Virus record (IMG/VR): IMGVR_UViG_3300001458_000059 | Coordinates: 1 to 36,018 of that record | DNA length: 36,018 nt | Reading direction: 5' to 3' (one strand) | Source: a virus | Shown here: in pieces, positions 10,601 to 16,756 of the stretch | Position numbering within the stretch: the first letter of the stretch is position 1 | Layout of the letters: each line of letters begins with the position of its first letter | Notes under the pieces: model-generated | Seen by the model: only the letters and a program-made list of their open reading frames with translations | Told to the model about the DNA's origin: nothing | The model's database searches: none | Position numbers and translations under genes: made by a program

Positions 10601-11802
10601 ATATCCGCTTCACGGGCGGCGGTCGTGTTGCCCAGGGTATTGATAGCATCGCCCAGGGCTTCGACGTTCTCGATCGGGATGTTGAAAATGTTGCTGAGTT
10701 TTGCAACTGCATCACCGGCTTGCTCTACCGATAAATCAAACGCGACGGACATCTTCGCTGCCAGCTCAACGAACTGATCCAGCTTATCGATCGGCACGCC
10801 CAACTGACCGCCAGCCGCAGCAATTTTAGCCAGACCCTCAGCGGTAATTGGCAGCTCACCGGACATTTCTTTAATGCGCCCGGTCAGCTGTTCAAACTGA
10901 TCGTCGGTACCATCAACCACTTTACGAACGTCGGCCATCGCGCTTTCAAAGTCGATGGCGTAGCCAGCAATGATACCGATAGATGCACCCGCACCGGCGA
11001 GAGCAGCGATACTGCCTTTGGCGTTCTGTAACGATTCACTCCAGCCGTTGGTCTGGTGCTTCAGCTCGCGGATGCGTTCTTCTGTTTTCAGCGCCGCTTG
11101 TGCCAACTCTGCCTGAGTCAGCTTTCCTGATTTTTTTAAGCGTTCATACGCTTGTTGCGTCGCCTCTATTTCTTGTTCAATTTCGGCGTGTGCTTTAAGG
11201 CCCAGCAACTGGCGATCAATTTCTTCTTTCGACAGTTTCTTCTGTGTTTCCGCCGCTGCAGCCGCTGCTGTAGCTGCTTCTTTCTGACGTAGAACTTGCT
11301 TCTCAAGACCGGATGACAGCAGATCAACCCGGCTTGCAAGTTCGGTGGTGCTTTTGTTTGTGCGGATCTGATTGTCGGATAACGATTTGGTCTCAATACC
11401 CGCCGCTTTAAGCTCCGCACGCATAGACTGCACAGATAAGCGGCTGTCCTGGTAAGCAGCTTCAGCCTTCTTAACCGCTTTTCGTGCGTTCTCAAATTCA
11501 CGCACCTGGGCTTTTGTTGGTTCCTCAGTTTCATTCAGTGCTTTGCCGAGTGCCTGGGCTTTTTGCTGCGCTTCGGTAAGCGTTTCGGCGGAATCTGCGA
11601 CGGCCTGTTTGATCTTTTTGAATTGATCAATCAGTCCTCGCTCGGTTGATACTTGCTGCAGCGCAGATTCAAGATCGCGCGCGGCGTCTTCCCATTGCGC
11701 CGTCTCAACGCCAGCCTCTTTTAAACCTGCTATAGTGGACTTTATGTTGCTCAAGCCATCGGCTGTGGCTTTGATTTTTAACGCGAGTTCGAGGTCTTTC
11801 AT
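7654..11802 (-). CDS. Tail tape measure protein, 1382 aa
   Basis: The tape measure sets tail length and is threaded through the tube during assembly. Residues 1-260 are charged, heptad-rich coiled coil (many E/K/Q/A). A glycine/alanine-rich hydrophobic segment follows (SIAALAGAGASIGIIAGYAI). The conserved tape-measure core of the TIGR01760 type then begins with FESAMADVRKVVDG near residue 285 and includes AGTGINALLSKLQ. Further hydrophobic helices near 570-650 and a long C-terminal coiled coil complete the usual plan. By the usual 0.15 nm per residue rule it implies a tail near 200 nm. The ATG at 11802 overlaps, on opposite strands, the ATG of the antisense gene at 11801. Confidence 0.93.
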   Translation of the reverse strand: MKDLELALKIKATADGLSNIKSTIAGLKEAGVETAQWEDAARDLESALQQVSTERGLIDQFKKIKQAVADSAETLTEAQQKAQALGKALNETEEPTKAQVREFENARKAVKKAEAAYQDSRLSVQSMRAELKAAGIETKSLSDNQIRTNKSTTELASRVDLLSSGLEKQVLRQKEAATAAAAAAETQKKLSKEEIDRQLLGLKAHAEIEQEIEATQQAYERLKKSGKLTQAELAQAALKTEERIRELKHQTNGWSESLQNAKGSIAALAGAGASIGIIAGYAIDFESAMADVRKVVDGTDDQFEQLTGRIKEMSGELPITAEGLAKIAAAGGQLGVPIDKLDQFVELAAKMSVAFDLSVEQAGDAVAKLSNIFNIPIENVEALGDAINTLGNTTAAREADILDVLTRIGGTASQFKLTADQAAALAATMIEMGAKSEVAGTGINALLSKLQTANVQGPEFKGALEGIGLSAKQLADDIRGNPQQALTEFLRTLSKLDDQSRAETLTRLFGQEYQDDIARLLNGLDKYDASLARVTNTGNTAGAMQREFAARMETTEEQIQLMQNGLQEIAINLGTIFLPIIRASAEGIGDVSRALADFVEANPSIAAIATSLGTVAVTAGALRLVFLSLRIIGVKAFGDIGKEVSLSKLSIKELTAQVGLLGGAIRTIGGLWSAWEIGRDIGDQLAENFVWARKLGVELAAAFSQLAAAATLAWDVISNPSDASDAWARFNAELDNIQVVYGRIYAEVEAGIDVQKKAADAAVNTGSALKDAGDKGAEAAQKIRTEFSQLDLTSDSGVVAFTKQIDEASGNASILTEELKKWINESKAADLSKFAAGLRSAFESGKLSAEKLKEYNELILSKSFDELGVSAKSALGEISPAAQEAITQLDNIAVTLDSMGVTGEKRMTALEIAIRGALNQADSISALEEIKTKIKEMGSNGEISAAQIERLNEQLEVKKAIINSTTPGIQDAEDAMREFGITSQKSLQDSASKLGVLVDNLKKMNAPLADQKAAFLAYAQAAIAANEHVSEGQRSVVIEQLKVRAAMLGLSDELVNLIGVQSDAGEAGEQAGDKTEKGAKKAAEATRDVGAAAKDSERDVQAVGASLAAWFQSVRDEMSALSEQARAAFDNKLGISTAGPVSEMEALQQSIAAAREELGKVSIDNLQVFDPTGVNRFKNSVIQAKNETLIAYQEQKLKAMEYINALESGQGVNQAFINQAKNAQQWMNLLGEEDLSQLQSALDSANQKLESMRATAKSVVDGLQDELDRLNGNQEAIAERQYKNKKEEYEAKLKEARAWNDQQTIQYYTKALQLLDQVRSDELKQSREEKRQTAQRQSSTTSESQTQKVQTVEVKIGTRRVEVLANNKDDLLDALEEFGARS
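11728..11736 (+). promoter_or_regulatory. Extended -10 promoter candidate for the antisense gene
   Basis: TGCTATAGT matches the extended -10 consensus (TGnTATAAT) with one mismatch. No convincing -35 hexamer lies 16-18 bp upstream, which is typical of extended -10 promoters. Transcription would start near 11743, about 58 nt before the ATG at 11801. The element lies inside the tape measure coding sequence on the opposite strand, so it could be fortuitous. Confidence 0.4.
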
Positions 11803-12028
11803 GATTCTATCTCAGGATAAAGCGGCAAAATGGGAAGGCTGGCTGGGTATTTTTCTGGCCATCGGTTTTCCGGCACTGATGCTGAAGCTGGACGCATCTG
11901 GCATTGATACGGGTGAGGCGTTTGTTAAAGTCCTGGGCTTAATCATGATCGCCTCCGTTTGCATCGGGTTTATTGCCCTTGTTGTGGCTGTTCTCGGCCG
12001 CATCGGTGCATTTTTATTCGGTAAATAA
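11801..12028 (+). CDS. Antisense small membrane protein (moron-like), 75 aa
   Basis: A plus-strand gene inside an otherwise minus-strand head-tail operon. It begins MILSQDKAAKWEGW and has two hydrophobic helices: GIFLAIGFPALMLKL (about 15-30) and a longer one, VLGLIMIASVCIGFIALVVA (about 44-63). A short charged loop with DASGIDTGE lies between them and the end is FLFGK, so it should be an inner-membrane hairpin. A GAGG ribosome site lies 6 bp before the ATG, an extended -10 lies about 65 bp upstream, and a hairpin terminator follows. The minus-strand reading of this DNA is low-complexity and unlike a protein. This is the signature of an independently transcribed moron, possibly a lysogenic conversion or exclusion protein. 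Its function is unknown. Confidence 0.7.
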   Translation: MILSQDKAAKWEGWLGIFLAIGFPALMLKLDASGIDTGEAFVKVLGLIMIASVCIGFIALVVAVLGRIGAFLFGK

Positions 12029-12043
12029 CTCCTGTTTATCCTT

Positions 12044-12068
12044 AAAAAAGGCGGCATCCAGCCGCCTT
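12044..12068 (-). terminator. Rho-independent terminator between tail tube and tape measure
   Basis: A perfect 8-bp stem, AAGGCGGC (12048-12055) and GCCGCCTT (12061-12068), encloses the 5-nt loop ATCCA. Read on the minus strand the stem is followed by a run of six T, a good intrinsic terminator for late transcription leaving the tail tube gene. On the plus strand it is followed by TTATTT, so it may also end the antisense gene transcript. Its strength against the phage's own late operon implies attenuation, antitermination or a further promoter. Confidence 0.75.
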
Positions 12069-12097
12069 ATTTCGTTGCATCCCTGCGGTCATCCCTG

Positions 12098-12871
12098 TTA
12101 CGCCACTTGATTTACTTCGTAGAACGCTGATTCTCCGGCACCTTTGCTGGTGTCTTTCAGCACTTCGCCTTCGATCGGGACGTTCATCATTGACGTGCTT
12201 TTAAGCGCCAGCTCGTTCACGATGCCCGGCGACACTTTCCAGATATCGACAATGACCGGCTTGCCGGAGTCCGCTTCATTCAGACCATCGAACACCAGGC
12301 CAAACTGCTTCTTGGCTTCGGTCAGTGGCTTCACTTTGTTGTATTCGCCATAGCTGTACGAGACCAATACCGGCAGACCAACGGTGGGATCCGGCAAGGC
12401 GGCAATGGCGGTTGCCAGATCACCGGTTTCAGCAACCAGCGCACCGGCTCCCGTTACTTCATATCCGGTGTATGTGGTTTGACCATCGGCACTGGTTACC
12501 ACCACGCTGGATGCACCGGGGTGATCCAGGCGAATAAGGCCGCCGGTGTGCGCTTTTTTCGCTTCGTCAGTTACCGTGCCGCTGGCAAAGGTTGTGCGTG
12601 AGCCGCGCGTGGCCATCGCGATGTTGTCGGCGTTGATGTCGTACAGCACAAAGGCTACGCCGACCGATTCAATGCGGCGCAGTTCTGAGTGAGTGCCGCC
12701 GCCCAGCCCATCGTAGTCCGGGGTTTTTTCAACCTGTTCGTTGTGGGTGATTTTCAGATCTGAGGTATTGCCAACATAGAAACGCGGGCCGTCCACAACA
12801 CTGAGATCCTGCAGATACACACGGCCGACGTTGGCCATCGGTGAAAATACTTTTACGCGCTGAGTCGTCAT
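12098..12871 (-). CDS. Major tail tube protein, 257 aa
   Basis: This protein forms the hexameric rings of the non-contractile tail tube. It opens MTTQRVKVFSPMANVGRVYL and carries DGPRFYVGNTSDLKITHNEQ, a common beta-strand opening of siphophage tube subunits. A C-terminal segment, KKQFGLVFDGLNEADSGKPV, continues into VDIWKVSPGIV and resembles other tube proteins ending in a conserved strand pair. Length (257) is normal for the class. It lies downstream of head-completion genes and upstream of the tape measure, as expected. Its ATG overlaps the stop of the upstream 59-aa gene (TAATG). No sheath gene accompanies it, supporting siphovirus morphology. Confidence 0.85.
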   Translation of the reverse strand: MTTQRVKVFSPMANVGRVYLQDLSVVDGPRFYVGNTSDLKITHNEQVEKTPDYDGLGGGTHSELRRIESVGVAFVLYDINADNIAMATRGSRTTFASGTVTDEAKKAHTGGLIRLDHPGASSVVVTSADGQTTYTGYEVTGAGALVAETGDLATAIAALPDPTVGLPVLVSYSYGEYNKVKPLTEAKKQFGLVFDGLNEADSGKPVIVDIWKVSPGIVNELALKSTSMMNVPIEGEVLKDTSKGAGESAFYEVNQVA

Positions 12872-13050
12872 TATTTAGTCTCCTTTGCCGTGGTTTGGGC
12901 CGCAGCAGCAGGCGCTTTTGCAACACCGTTTTCGTACAGCCACTGTGCGGTGCCAGGGCGTACTTTAATTTTGTCACCAGGTTGTTTTGGCTCACCCTTA
13001 TGGGTGTGCTGTTTTTCCAGAGTGACTTCAATTTCTTCCTGTTTTGCCAT
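12871..13050 (-). CDS. Small head-tail protein, DUF7210-like, 59 aa
   Basis: A small gene filling the gap between the gp37-like and tail tube genes. The product starts MAKQEEIEVTLEKQHTHKGE and continues with a PGDKIKV strand and a W-L-Y-E-N-G-V-A helix. The pattern 'L..x-H-x-G-....-PGD-x-I/L-x-....-A-x-W-L-x-..-G-V-A' matches the short DUF7210-type proteins common in Mu-like and other tailed phages. An AGGAA ribosome site lies 6 bp before the ATG, and the stop overlaps the next start as TAATG. The same pattern recurs in the 79-aa gene at 14327-14566. Function unknown; probably a minor structural or assembly protein. Confidence 0.8.
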   Translation of the reverse strand: MAKQEEIEVTLEKQHTHKGEPKQPGDKIKVRPGTAQWLYENGVAKAPAAAAQTTAKETK

Positions 13051-13060
13051 ACTCAGTTCC

Positions 13061-13489
13061 TCACTGTTTTGCCTGTAAATTGGTTTCCACCGACCAGCTC
13101 AGTGGCGTATACGAGAATCCGTTCTGCCCACCTGGTCGCGGCGGCGTTTCAATCACCAATGGACGGTTGCTGCCTTTCAGCTTTATGCCCATTAATGCCG
13201 CAGCAACGGAGCCGGTTAGTGCAATGGCATCTTGCCGGGCTGATGCGCCACTGCCACGGTTGCGAACATTGCGAATGGCAACCACCGTCAGCCAGTTCTG
13301 TTCAATCGTTGCGGCTTTGCCATCGGGGCGCGTCTCAATGACGCGGAAGCCGTTGTAAATCACATGCACTGCCGGGGTTGGCTGATTGTCTTCTACGATG
13401 TCTGACAGATCTGTGGCCGTCAGGATGTGTACATTCGGCAGGGCATTTTTCAGCAGCTCAACCAGGGCTGATTCGATATCGCTGAGCAT
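13061..13489 (-). CDS. Mu gp37-like protein (DUF1834), probable tail terminator, 142 aa
   Basis: It opens MLSDIESALVELLKNALPNV and carries the pattern of the DUF1834/Mu gp37 family: amphipathic N-terminal helix, a VHVIYNGFRVIE strand, WLTVVAIRNVRN, then a helix AIALTGSVAAALMGI and a PRPGGQNGFSYTPLSW segment. Proteins of this fold sit at the head-proximal end of the tail and stop tube growth, so a tail-terminator role is likely. The start overlaps the stop of the gp36-like gene by 1 bp. The order DUF1320-DUF1834-tube is the order found in Mu-like phages. Confidence 0.85.
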   Translation of the reverse strand: MLSDIESALVELLKNALPNVHILTATDLSDIVEDNQPTPAVHVIYNGFRVIETRPDGKAATIEQNWLTVVAIRNVRNRGSGASARQDAIALTGSVAAALMGIKLKGSNRPLVIETPPRPGGQNGFSYTPLSWSVETNLQAKQ

Positions 13490-13992
13490 CAGTATTTATC
13501 CCAGGGAAAGGCTGATGGACGTGCTGAGACTGTCATACGCCCCGGCTCATCTGGCGTACTCGGCTGCTGGTAATTCAGCGATGCACGGCCCGCAGCCAGG
13601 TCACGCAAGTAACTATCCTGCTCGGCAATGGCTTTGCGCATTTCATCGCTTTTACGCAGACCGTACAGTCGCCCCAGGGCAATGGCCGCAACGGCAAATG
13701 GCAGGCCGGTGTTCTCATAGTGCTCTGGTGCCAGCGGCACCAGCTCACGGTAACGCTGATTAAGGTAGGAGTCGGCGTAACGACTGACCGATTCCAGCAG
13801 ATCCTGCAGCTGCACAAGAGCGGCATCTGCCGCAGCCATTAACGCCTGATCCTCATTCGGGGATTCTCCGTTAAAGCGCTGCTGCAGCAGATGACCGGTT
13901 ACCCCCGGATTGCGGCTGGCGAACTGGGCAAGTTCTTCCCAGCCGTCAGTCGCAACCTGGGCTAACTCTTCTACGGTGGCGTAGGCGGCCAT
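13489..13992 (-). CDS. Mu gp36-like head-tail connector (DUF1320), 167 aa
   Basis: A member of the DUF1320 (Mu gp36) family of head-completion or connector proteins. It is mainly helical, with the typical N-terminus MAAYATVEELAQ and the diagnostic central stretch DSYLNQRYRELVPLAPEHYE followed by ALGRLYGLRKSDEMRKAIAE. The C-terminus has the usual disordered tail with SARPSAFPWDKY. Length is slightly over the common 130-150 because of an insertion near residues 20-60. The protein is expected to dock under the portal and link head to tail. It is co-translated with the gp37-like gene. Confidence 0.87.
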   Translation of the reverse strand: MAAYATVEELAQVATDGWEELAQFASRNPGVTGHLLQQRFNGESPNEDQALMAAADAALVQLQDLLESVSRYADSYLNQRYRELVPLAPEHYENTGLPFAVAAIALGRLYGLRKSDEMRKAIAEQDSYLRDLAAGRASLNYQQPSTPDEPGRMTVSARPSAFPWDKY

Positions 13993-13997
13993 CGTTT

Positions 13998-14330
13998 TCA
14001 GATACCCCGGACGATGCGGATAACATCACCGGGTGCTGTGGCGGCATCCAGTGAGTAACCATTGCCGGTGCCGGATGCCAGCGTAATGGCACGCCCCGTT
14101 GCGTCTGACTCCACTTCGACACCTGCAGCCACGGCGGCACCGGCTTCGACAAGAATGCAGCCGAGTACGTTTGTGGTGGCTTGCTCACCGGACTCTACGG
14201 CGAATTCGCTAACGCCCAGGGCTTTAGCCCCGGCCGCGCACAGGTCGCCGTCCAGGCCGACAAAACGGCGTTGAGCAATCGCAGCCGCAGCGGTGATCGA
14301 CATCACCAGGATGGGTTGATGTGTCTTCAT
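13998..14330 (-). CDS. Capsid decoration-type protein (DUF2190), 110 aa
   Basis: A small alanine/glycine-rich beta protein with the DUF2190 signature: QRRFVGLDGDLCAAGAKALG, a G-V-x-E-x-x-A-x-S-G-E-Q-A-T motif region, 'TNVLGCILVEAGAAVAAG', and a C-terminal 'GRAITLASGTGNGYSLDAAT' with 'PGDVIRI'. DUF2190 proteins are found next to the major capsid gene and are trimeric decoration or capsid-stabilising proteins. The start overlaps the stop of the upstream 79-aa gene by 4 bp (ATGA). Confidence 0.85.
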   Translation of the reverse strand: MKTHQPILVMSITAAAAIAQRRFVGLDGDLCAAGAKALGVSEFAVESGEQATTNVLGCILVEAGAAVAAGVEVESDATGRAITLASGTGNGYSLDAATAPGDVIRIVRGI

Positions 14331-14566
14331 GCTAAATCTCCATCGTTAACAGGGGTTCCAAACCGGGCCAAGCCAGCCGCCTGCTTCGCGGCAAGTTCGG
14401 TTTCGGTCAGGTAAATAAAATCACCTGGCATGTACTTGTCGCCGTTATGCAGCAGCGGCTCCAGAACTTCGCACTCCAGTTCATCGGTCGTTGTTTTTGC
14501 AGCCGCGCTGGCGTCGGCAGCGGCTTTATCAGCCGCTACTTTCGGGGGTTGTTTACGAGCAGCCAT
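14327..14566 (-). CDS. Small capsid-cluster protein, DUF7210-like tail, 79 aa
   Basis: The N-terminal 30 residues are lysine/alanine-rich and probably disordered (MAARKQPPKVAADKAAADAS). The C-terminal half contains 'EPLLHNGDKYMPGDFIYLTE', then TELAAKQAAGLA, the same strand-PGD-strand-helix pattern as the 59-aa protein at 12871-13050. The gene is located between major capsid and DUF2190 decoration genes, with 4-bp overlap to the latter. Short proteins of this type in the capsid cluster have no firmly assigned function; head stabilisation or completion is the likely area. Confidence 0.75.
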   Translation of the reverse strand: MAARKQPPKVAADKAAADASAAAKTTTDELECEVLEPLLHNGDKYMPGDFIYLTETELAAKQAAGLARFGTPVNDGDLA

Positions 14567-14575
14567 AAATCCCCC

Positions 14576-15505
14576 TTAGTCTGCGTTGGTGTCGCTGATC
14601 AGGTAACCGGCGGTGGCACCCAGCAGATAAGGACGGTAGATATCGGTCTGGCGAATCAGCTCGATCTTGCCGTCTTCCGTGCGGGAATCGACAACCAGCG
14701 AGCCTTTCTTGCGCAGGGTGTAACCGTAGGACGGTTCGTACATGCTGCGCTGCATATTCGCCTGAGCTTTAGGCACATACGCCAGCATGATGTTGTCACG
14801 CCAGATATCGGATAATGTGTTTGCGTTGTCCGCCGCAAATACAGATGAACCAATCACGATATTTTCGATTTCAAAAATATCCTGCAGATCTTCCAGACGG
14901 ATCAGGCGTTTAGTGGTCGTTGACAGCAGTTCGCGCAGTTTCGGATGACGCTTCATCACCTTCCAGGAAGTGTTGCCAATGACCATCGTGTTTGGGTCAC
15001 GGCCGATGGCGGTACGCACGGCTGTCTTACCGTCATCAATGACGCCTTCAGGATCAGAATCCGCATGGGAGAACTGGCTGGTGCCGCTCAATGTGATTTT
15101 GTTGCTGGCAGCGTAATTGGCTGCGTTCTGTGCCAGGTCGGCGCAGTATTTTTCACGGCGCAACTGAATGCCTTCAGTTACAACATTGGTGGCATGAGCA
15201 CGCAGTGGAAAGGCGGCTTCCTGATCTTCGCGGTAGTCGATCGGGTATTCCAGATCGTGCTCGTCCAGAATGATATCCACATCACCGATATCTTCCGGTT
15301 GAATCCGGTTTGACTTGGCACGCAATGCGCGCATCGTCTTGTAAATACGGAAGTGCTCCATACCGAACTTCGGAATTTTGCCGCCTTCTTTATCAACTTC
15401 TGCAATAGGGAGCAAAGCTTCAGCAGCGAACTGATTATTGCCATATCCCATTGCCAGTTGAGTCAGTACCGGGTCTTGCTGACGCAGGTTAGATAAACGT
15501 GCCAT
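14576..15505 (-). CDS. Major capsid protein, 309 aa
   Basis: The main head subunit, probably HK97-fold. It begins MARLSNLRQQDPVLTQLAMG and contains features of Mu-like major capsid proteins: AEALLPIAEVDKEGGKIPKF, a YPIDYREDQEAAFPLRAHAT spine region, 'NTMVIGNTSWKVMKRHPKLR', and a C-terminal 'EPSYGYTLRKKGSLVVDSRT' followed by IYRPYLLGATAGYLI. The last is typical of the P-domain/A-loop end. The gene follows the protease-scaffold gene with only 12 bp between them and carries a good GGAG site. Length matches Mu-like siphophage capsid proteins of about 300 residues. Confidence 0.92.
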   Translation of the reverse strand: MARLSNLRQQDPVLTQLAMGYGNNQFAAEALLPIAEVDKEGGKIPKFGMEHFRIYKTMRALRAKSNRIQPEDIGDVDIILDEHDLEYPIDYREDQEAAFPLRAHATNVVTEGIQLRREKYCADLAQNAANYAASNKITLSGTSQFSHADSDPEGVIDDGKTAVRTAIGRDPNTMVIGNTSWKVMKRHPKLRELLSTTTKRLIRLEDLQDIFEIENIVIGSSVFAADNANTLSDIWRDNIMLAYVPKAQANMQRSMYEPSYGYTLRKKGSLVVDSRTEDGKIELIRQTDIYRPYLLGATAGYLISDTNAD

Positions 15506-15517
15506 AGTTCAGCTCCT

Positions 15518-15997
15518 TTAGCTGTTCACTGCGAACGCAGCGGTTTTGTAATCAACGTTGTGTTTTTTCATGTATGCGCGGATTTTCTTATCCATTTCAA
15601 TGGATTCCTTCGGCGTATTTTCCGCGTACTGCACTGCATCTTCTTCAGCCTGATCGGCATCGACTGCAGCGTTATCACTTGTTGCGGTTTCACCGAATTC
15701 CACACGGGGTGGCATGGCAGACAGCGTTTCGGAAAACACCTGGTGCAATGGTTTTGCTGCATCGCCTTCACCGAAGTTCAGGTTTTCAACCGACTGCAGG
15801 GCATCCAGTGCGGCGGTAATAACCGGCACACTGTCTTTACCAATGCGGGTGTCATTGGCCAGTTGCTCGGCAAATGCCAGGTTCTTTTCATGCGCGCGGT
15901 CAGCGGCTTCTTTTGCATGGGCGGCATTGGCAGAAGCCAGCTGCGTCTTCAGTGCTTCATTTTGAGCTTTAAGGTCGGCGGCTTCTTCTGGGGTCAC
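15518..15997 (-). CDS. Z: Internal in-frame start: scaffold protein Z, 159 aa
   Basis: Within the protease gene an in-frame GTG at 15997 (codon 182) follows the ribosome site AAAGAGGA at a 7-nt distance. It falls exactly at the end of the Ala/Pro linker, so it would yield the free scaffold domain (begins VTPEEAADLKAQNEAL, rich in coiled coil). In phage Mu the scaffold Z is made from an internal start of gene I in the same way, which supports the reading. Expression from this start is not shown by sequence alone. Confidence 0.55.
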   Translation of the reverse strand: MTPEEAADLKAQNEALKTQLASANAAHAKEAADRAHEKNLAFAEQLANDTRIGKDSVPVITAALDALQSVENLNFGEGDAAKPLHQVFSETLSAMPPRVEFGETATSDNAAVDADQAEEDAVQYAENTPKESIEMDKKIRAYMKKHNVDYKTAAFAVNS

Positions 15998-16540
15998 GGT
16001 GTGTTCCTCTTTAGTGGGTAACTGAGGTTCGGGCGCTGCTGGTTGTGGTGAGACAGCGGGCGCTGCTGGCTGGGCAGCAGCAGGCGTTTCTTCCGAAAAT
16101 TCGATGGTTATGCAGTCGTCTTGCTCTGCGTAATTAACCAGCTGTGCTGCACGCAGTCCTTTAATGGCCGGTGGCTGAGCGCCCAGGAAAGCAATGTGGC
16201 GCAGGTAATAAACGCCCGGCACAGGGTTGTGCGGACTGGCCGGTGGATAAAAGGATGCGGATACTTTTTTAAATGCGCCGGACTTATGCAGCTCGGCAAA
16301 GTCGGCATTGACCTGGTGCGGGATGGCTTCCGGGCCGTCTGCGGCCATCTGCAGAGATTGCACCCAGCCGTAGGCAGGTGCGTCATCTTGCGGATGCCCA
16401 ATGCACAGCGGGGCTTCGTGTTTGGCAGGGTCGTAAGCCGCAACCGTGGCAGACAGATCAGACTCGCTGAACGTGAGCTGCTGGCCACCCATATCAATAT
16501 GAGTGCCGGGCTTGAATAAATGGATAACTGGGTTTGGCAT
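15518..16540 (-). CDS. I: Mu I-like prohead protease with fused scaffold, 340 aa
   Basis: The N-terminal domain (1-150) is the Mu-I protease type: LCIGHPQDDAPAYGWV, then KKVSASFYPPASPHNPVPGV and YYLRHIAFLGAQPPAIKGL. Ser94 or Ser96 and His115 are the likely catalytic residues by family pattern. An Ala/Pro-rich linker (about 152-175) leads to a charged helical scaffold (182-340) that would template the shell and be degraded. This is the first gene of the leftward capsid-tail operon, with a GGTGAG site before its ATG and a 216-bp regulatory gap upstream. In Mu the order is G-I-T. Here G is not upstream and mor is the neighbour instead. Confidence 0.92.
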   Translation of the reverse strand: MPNPVIHLFKPGTHIDMGGQQLTFSESDLSATVAAYDPAKHEAPLCIGHPQDDAPAYGWVQSLQMAADGPEAIPHQVNADFAELHKSGAFKKVSASFYPPASPHNPVPGVYYLRHIAFLGAQPPAIKGLRAAQLVNYAEQDDCITIEFSEETPAAAQPAAPAVSPQPAAPEPQLPTKEEHTVTPEEAADLKAQNEALKTQLASANAAHAKEAADRAHEKNLAFAEQLANDTRIGKDSVPVITAALDALQSVENLNFGEGDAAKPLHQVFSETLSAMPPRVEFGETATSDNAAVDADQAEEDAVQYAENTPKESIEMDKKIRAYMKKHNVDYKTAAFAVNS

Positions 16541-16604
16541 ACTGGCTCACCTTTAACGGAGTGAGGCCAGTATCGGGGAGGGTCGCGCGGTGCGTCTTTT
16601 AACG

Positions 16605-16621
16605 CAGTTTATAAATATTTT
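16605..16621 (-). promoter_or_regulatory. Candidate late promoter for the capsid-tail operon
   Basis: On the minus strand AAAATATT is directly followed by TATAAAC and TG, about 65 bp before the protease ATG. TATAAA could be the -10 hexamer. No good -35 is present at 17 bp, consistent with activator dependence as for Mu late promoters. A nearly identical element (AAAATATT-GCT-TATAAAC) precedes the rightward packaging operon at 30288-30305. Confidence 0.45.
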
Positions 16622-16695
16622 TAGGTTTTCTGGCAGGAGTTTAGCCGTCGGCAGCATTGCATGCCGAAAGCCATTACGCAAAGCGTCTTAATTGC

Positions 16696-16717
16696 GCGTT
16701 ATAACGCGTTATAACGC
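16696..16717. promoter_or_regulatory. Two overlapping 12-bp palindromes GCGTTATAACGC
   Basis: GCGTTATAACGC, a perfect palindrome, occurs at 16696-16707 and again at 16706-16717. The copies share two bases and have a 10-bp period, so they present on the same face of the helix. They lie 40 bp downstream of mor and about 85 bp upstream of the candidate late -10. They are probably binding sites for a dimeric regulator (Mor or another), or alternatively part of a promoter, as each contains TATAAC. Confidence 0.55.
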
Positions 16718-16756
16718 TTTGATACGGTTTTCTTCGGGCGGATGTAGCTATGCGCA

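Noticed and set aside
11812-12057. 81-aa minus-strand frame between tail tube and tape measure
   Set aside because: The composition is low complexity (many P, R, S, M), no ribosome site was seen, and the opposite frame is a convincing membrane protein.
15560-16021. 153-aa plus-strand frame opposite the scaffold domain
   Set aside because: It arises from the biased Ala/Glu/Lys codons of the scaffold; no start signals.
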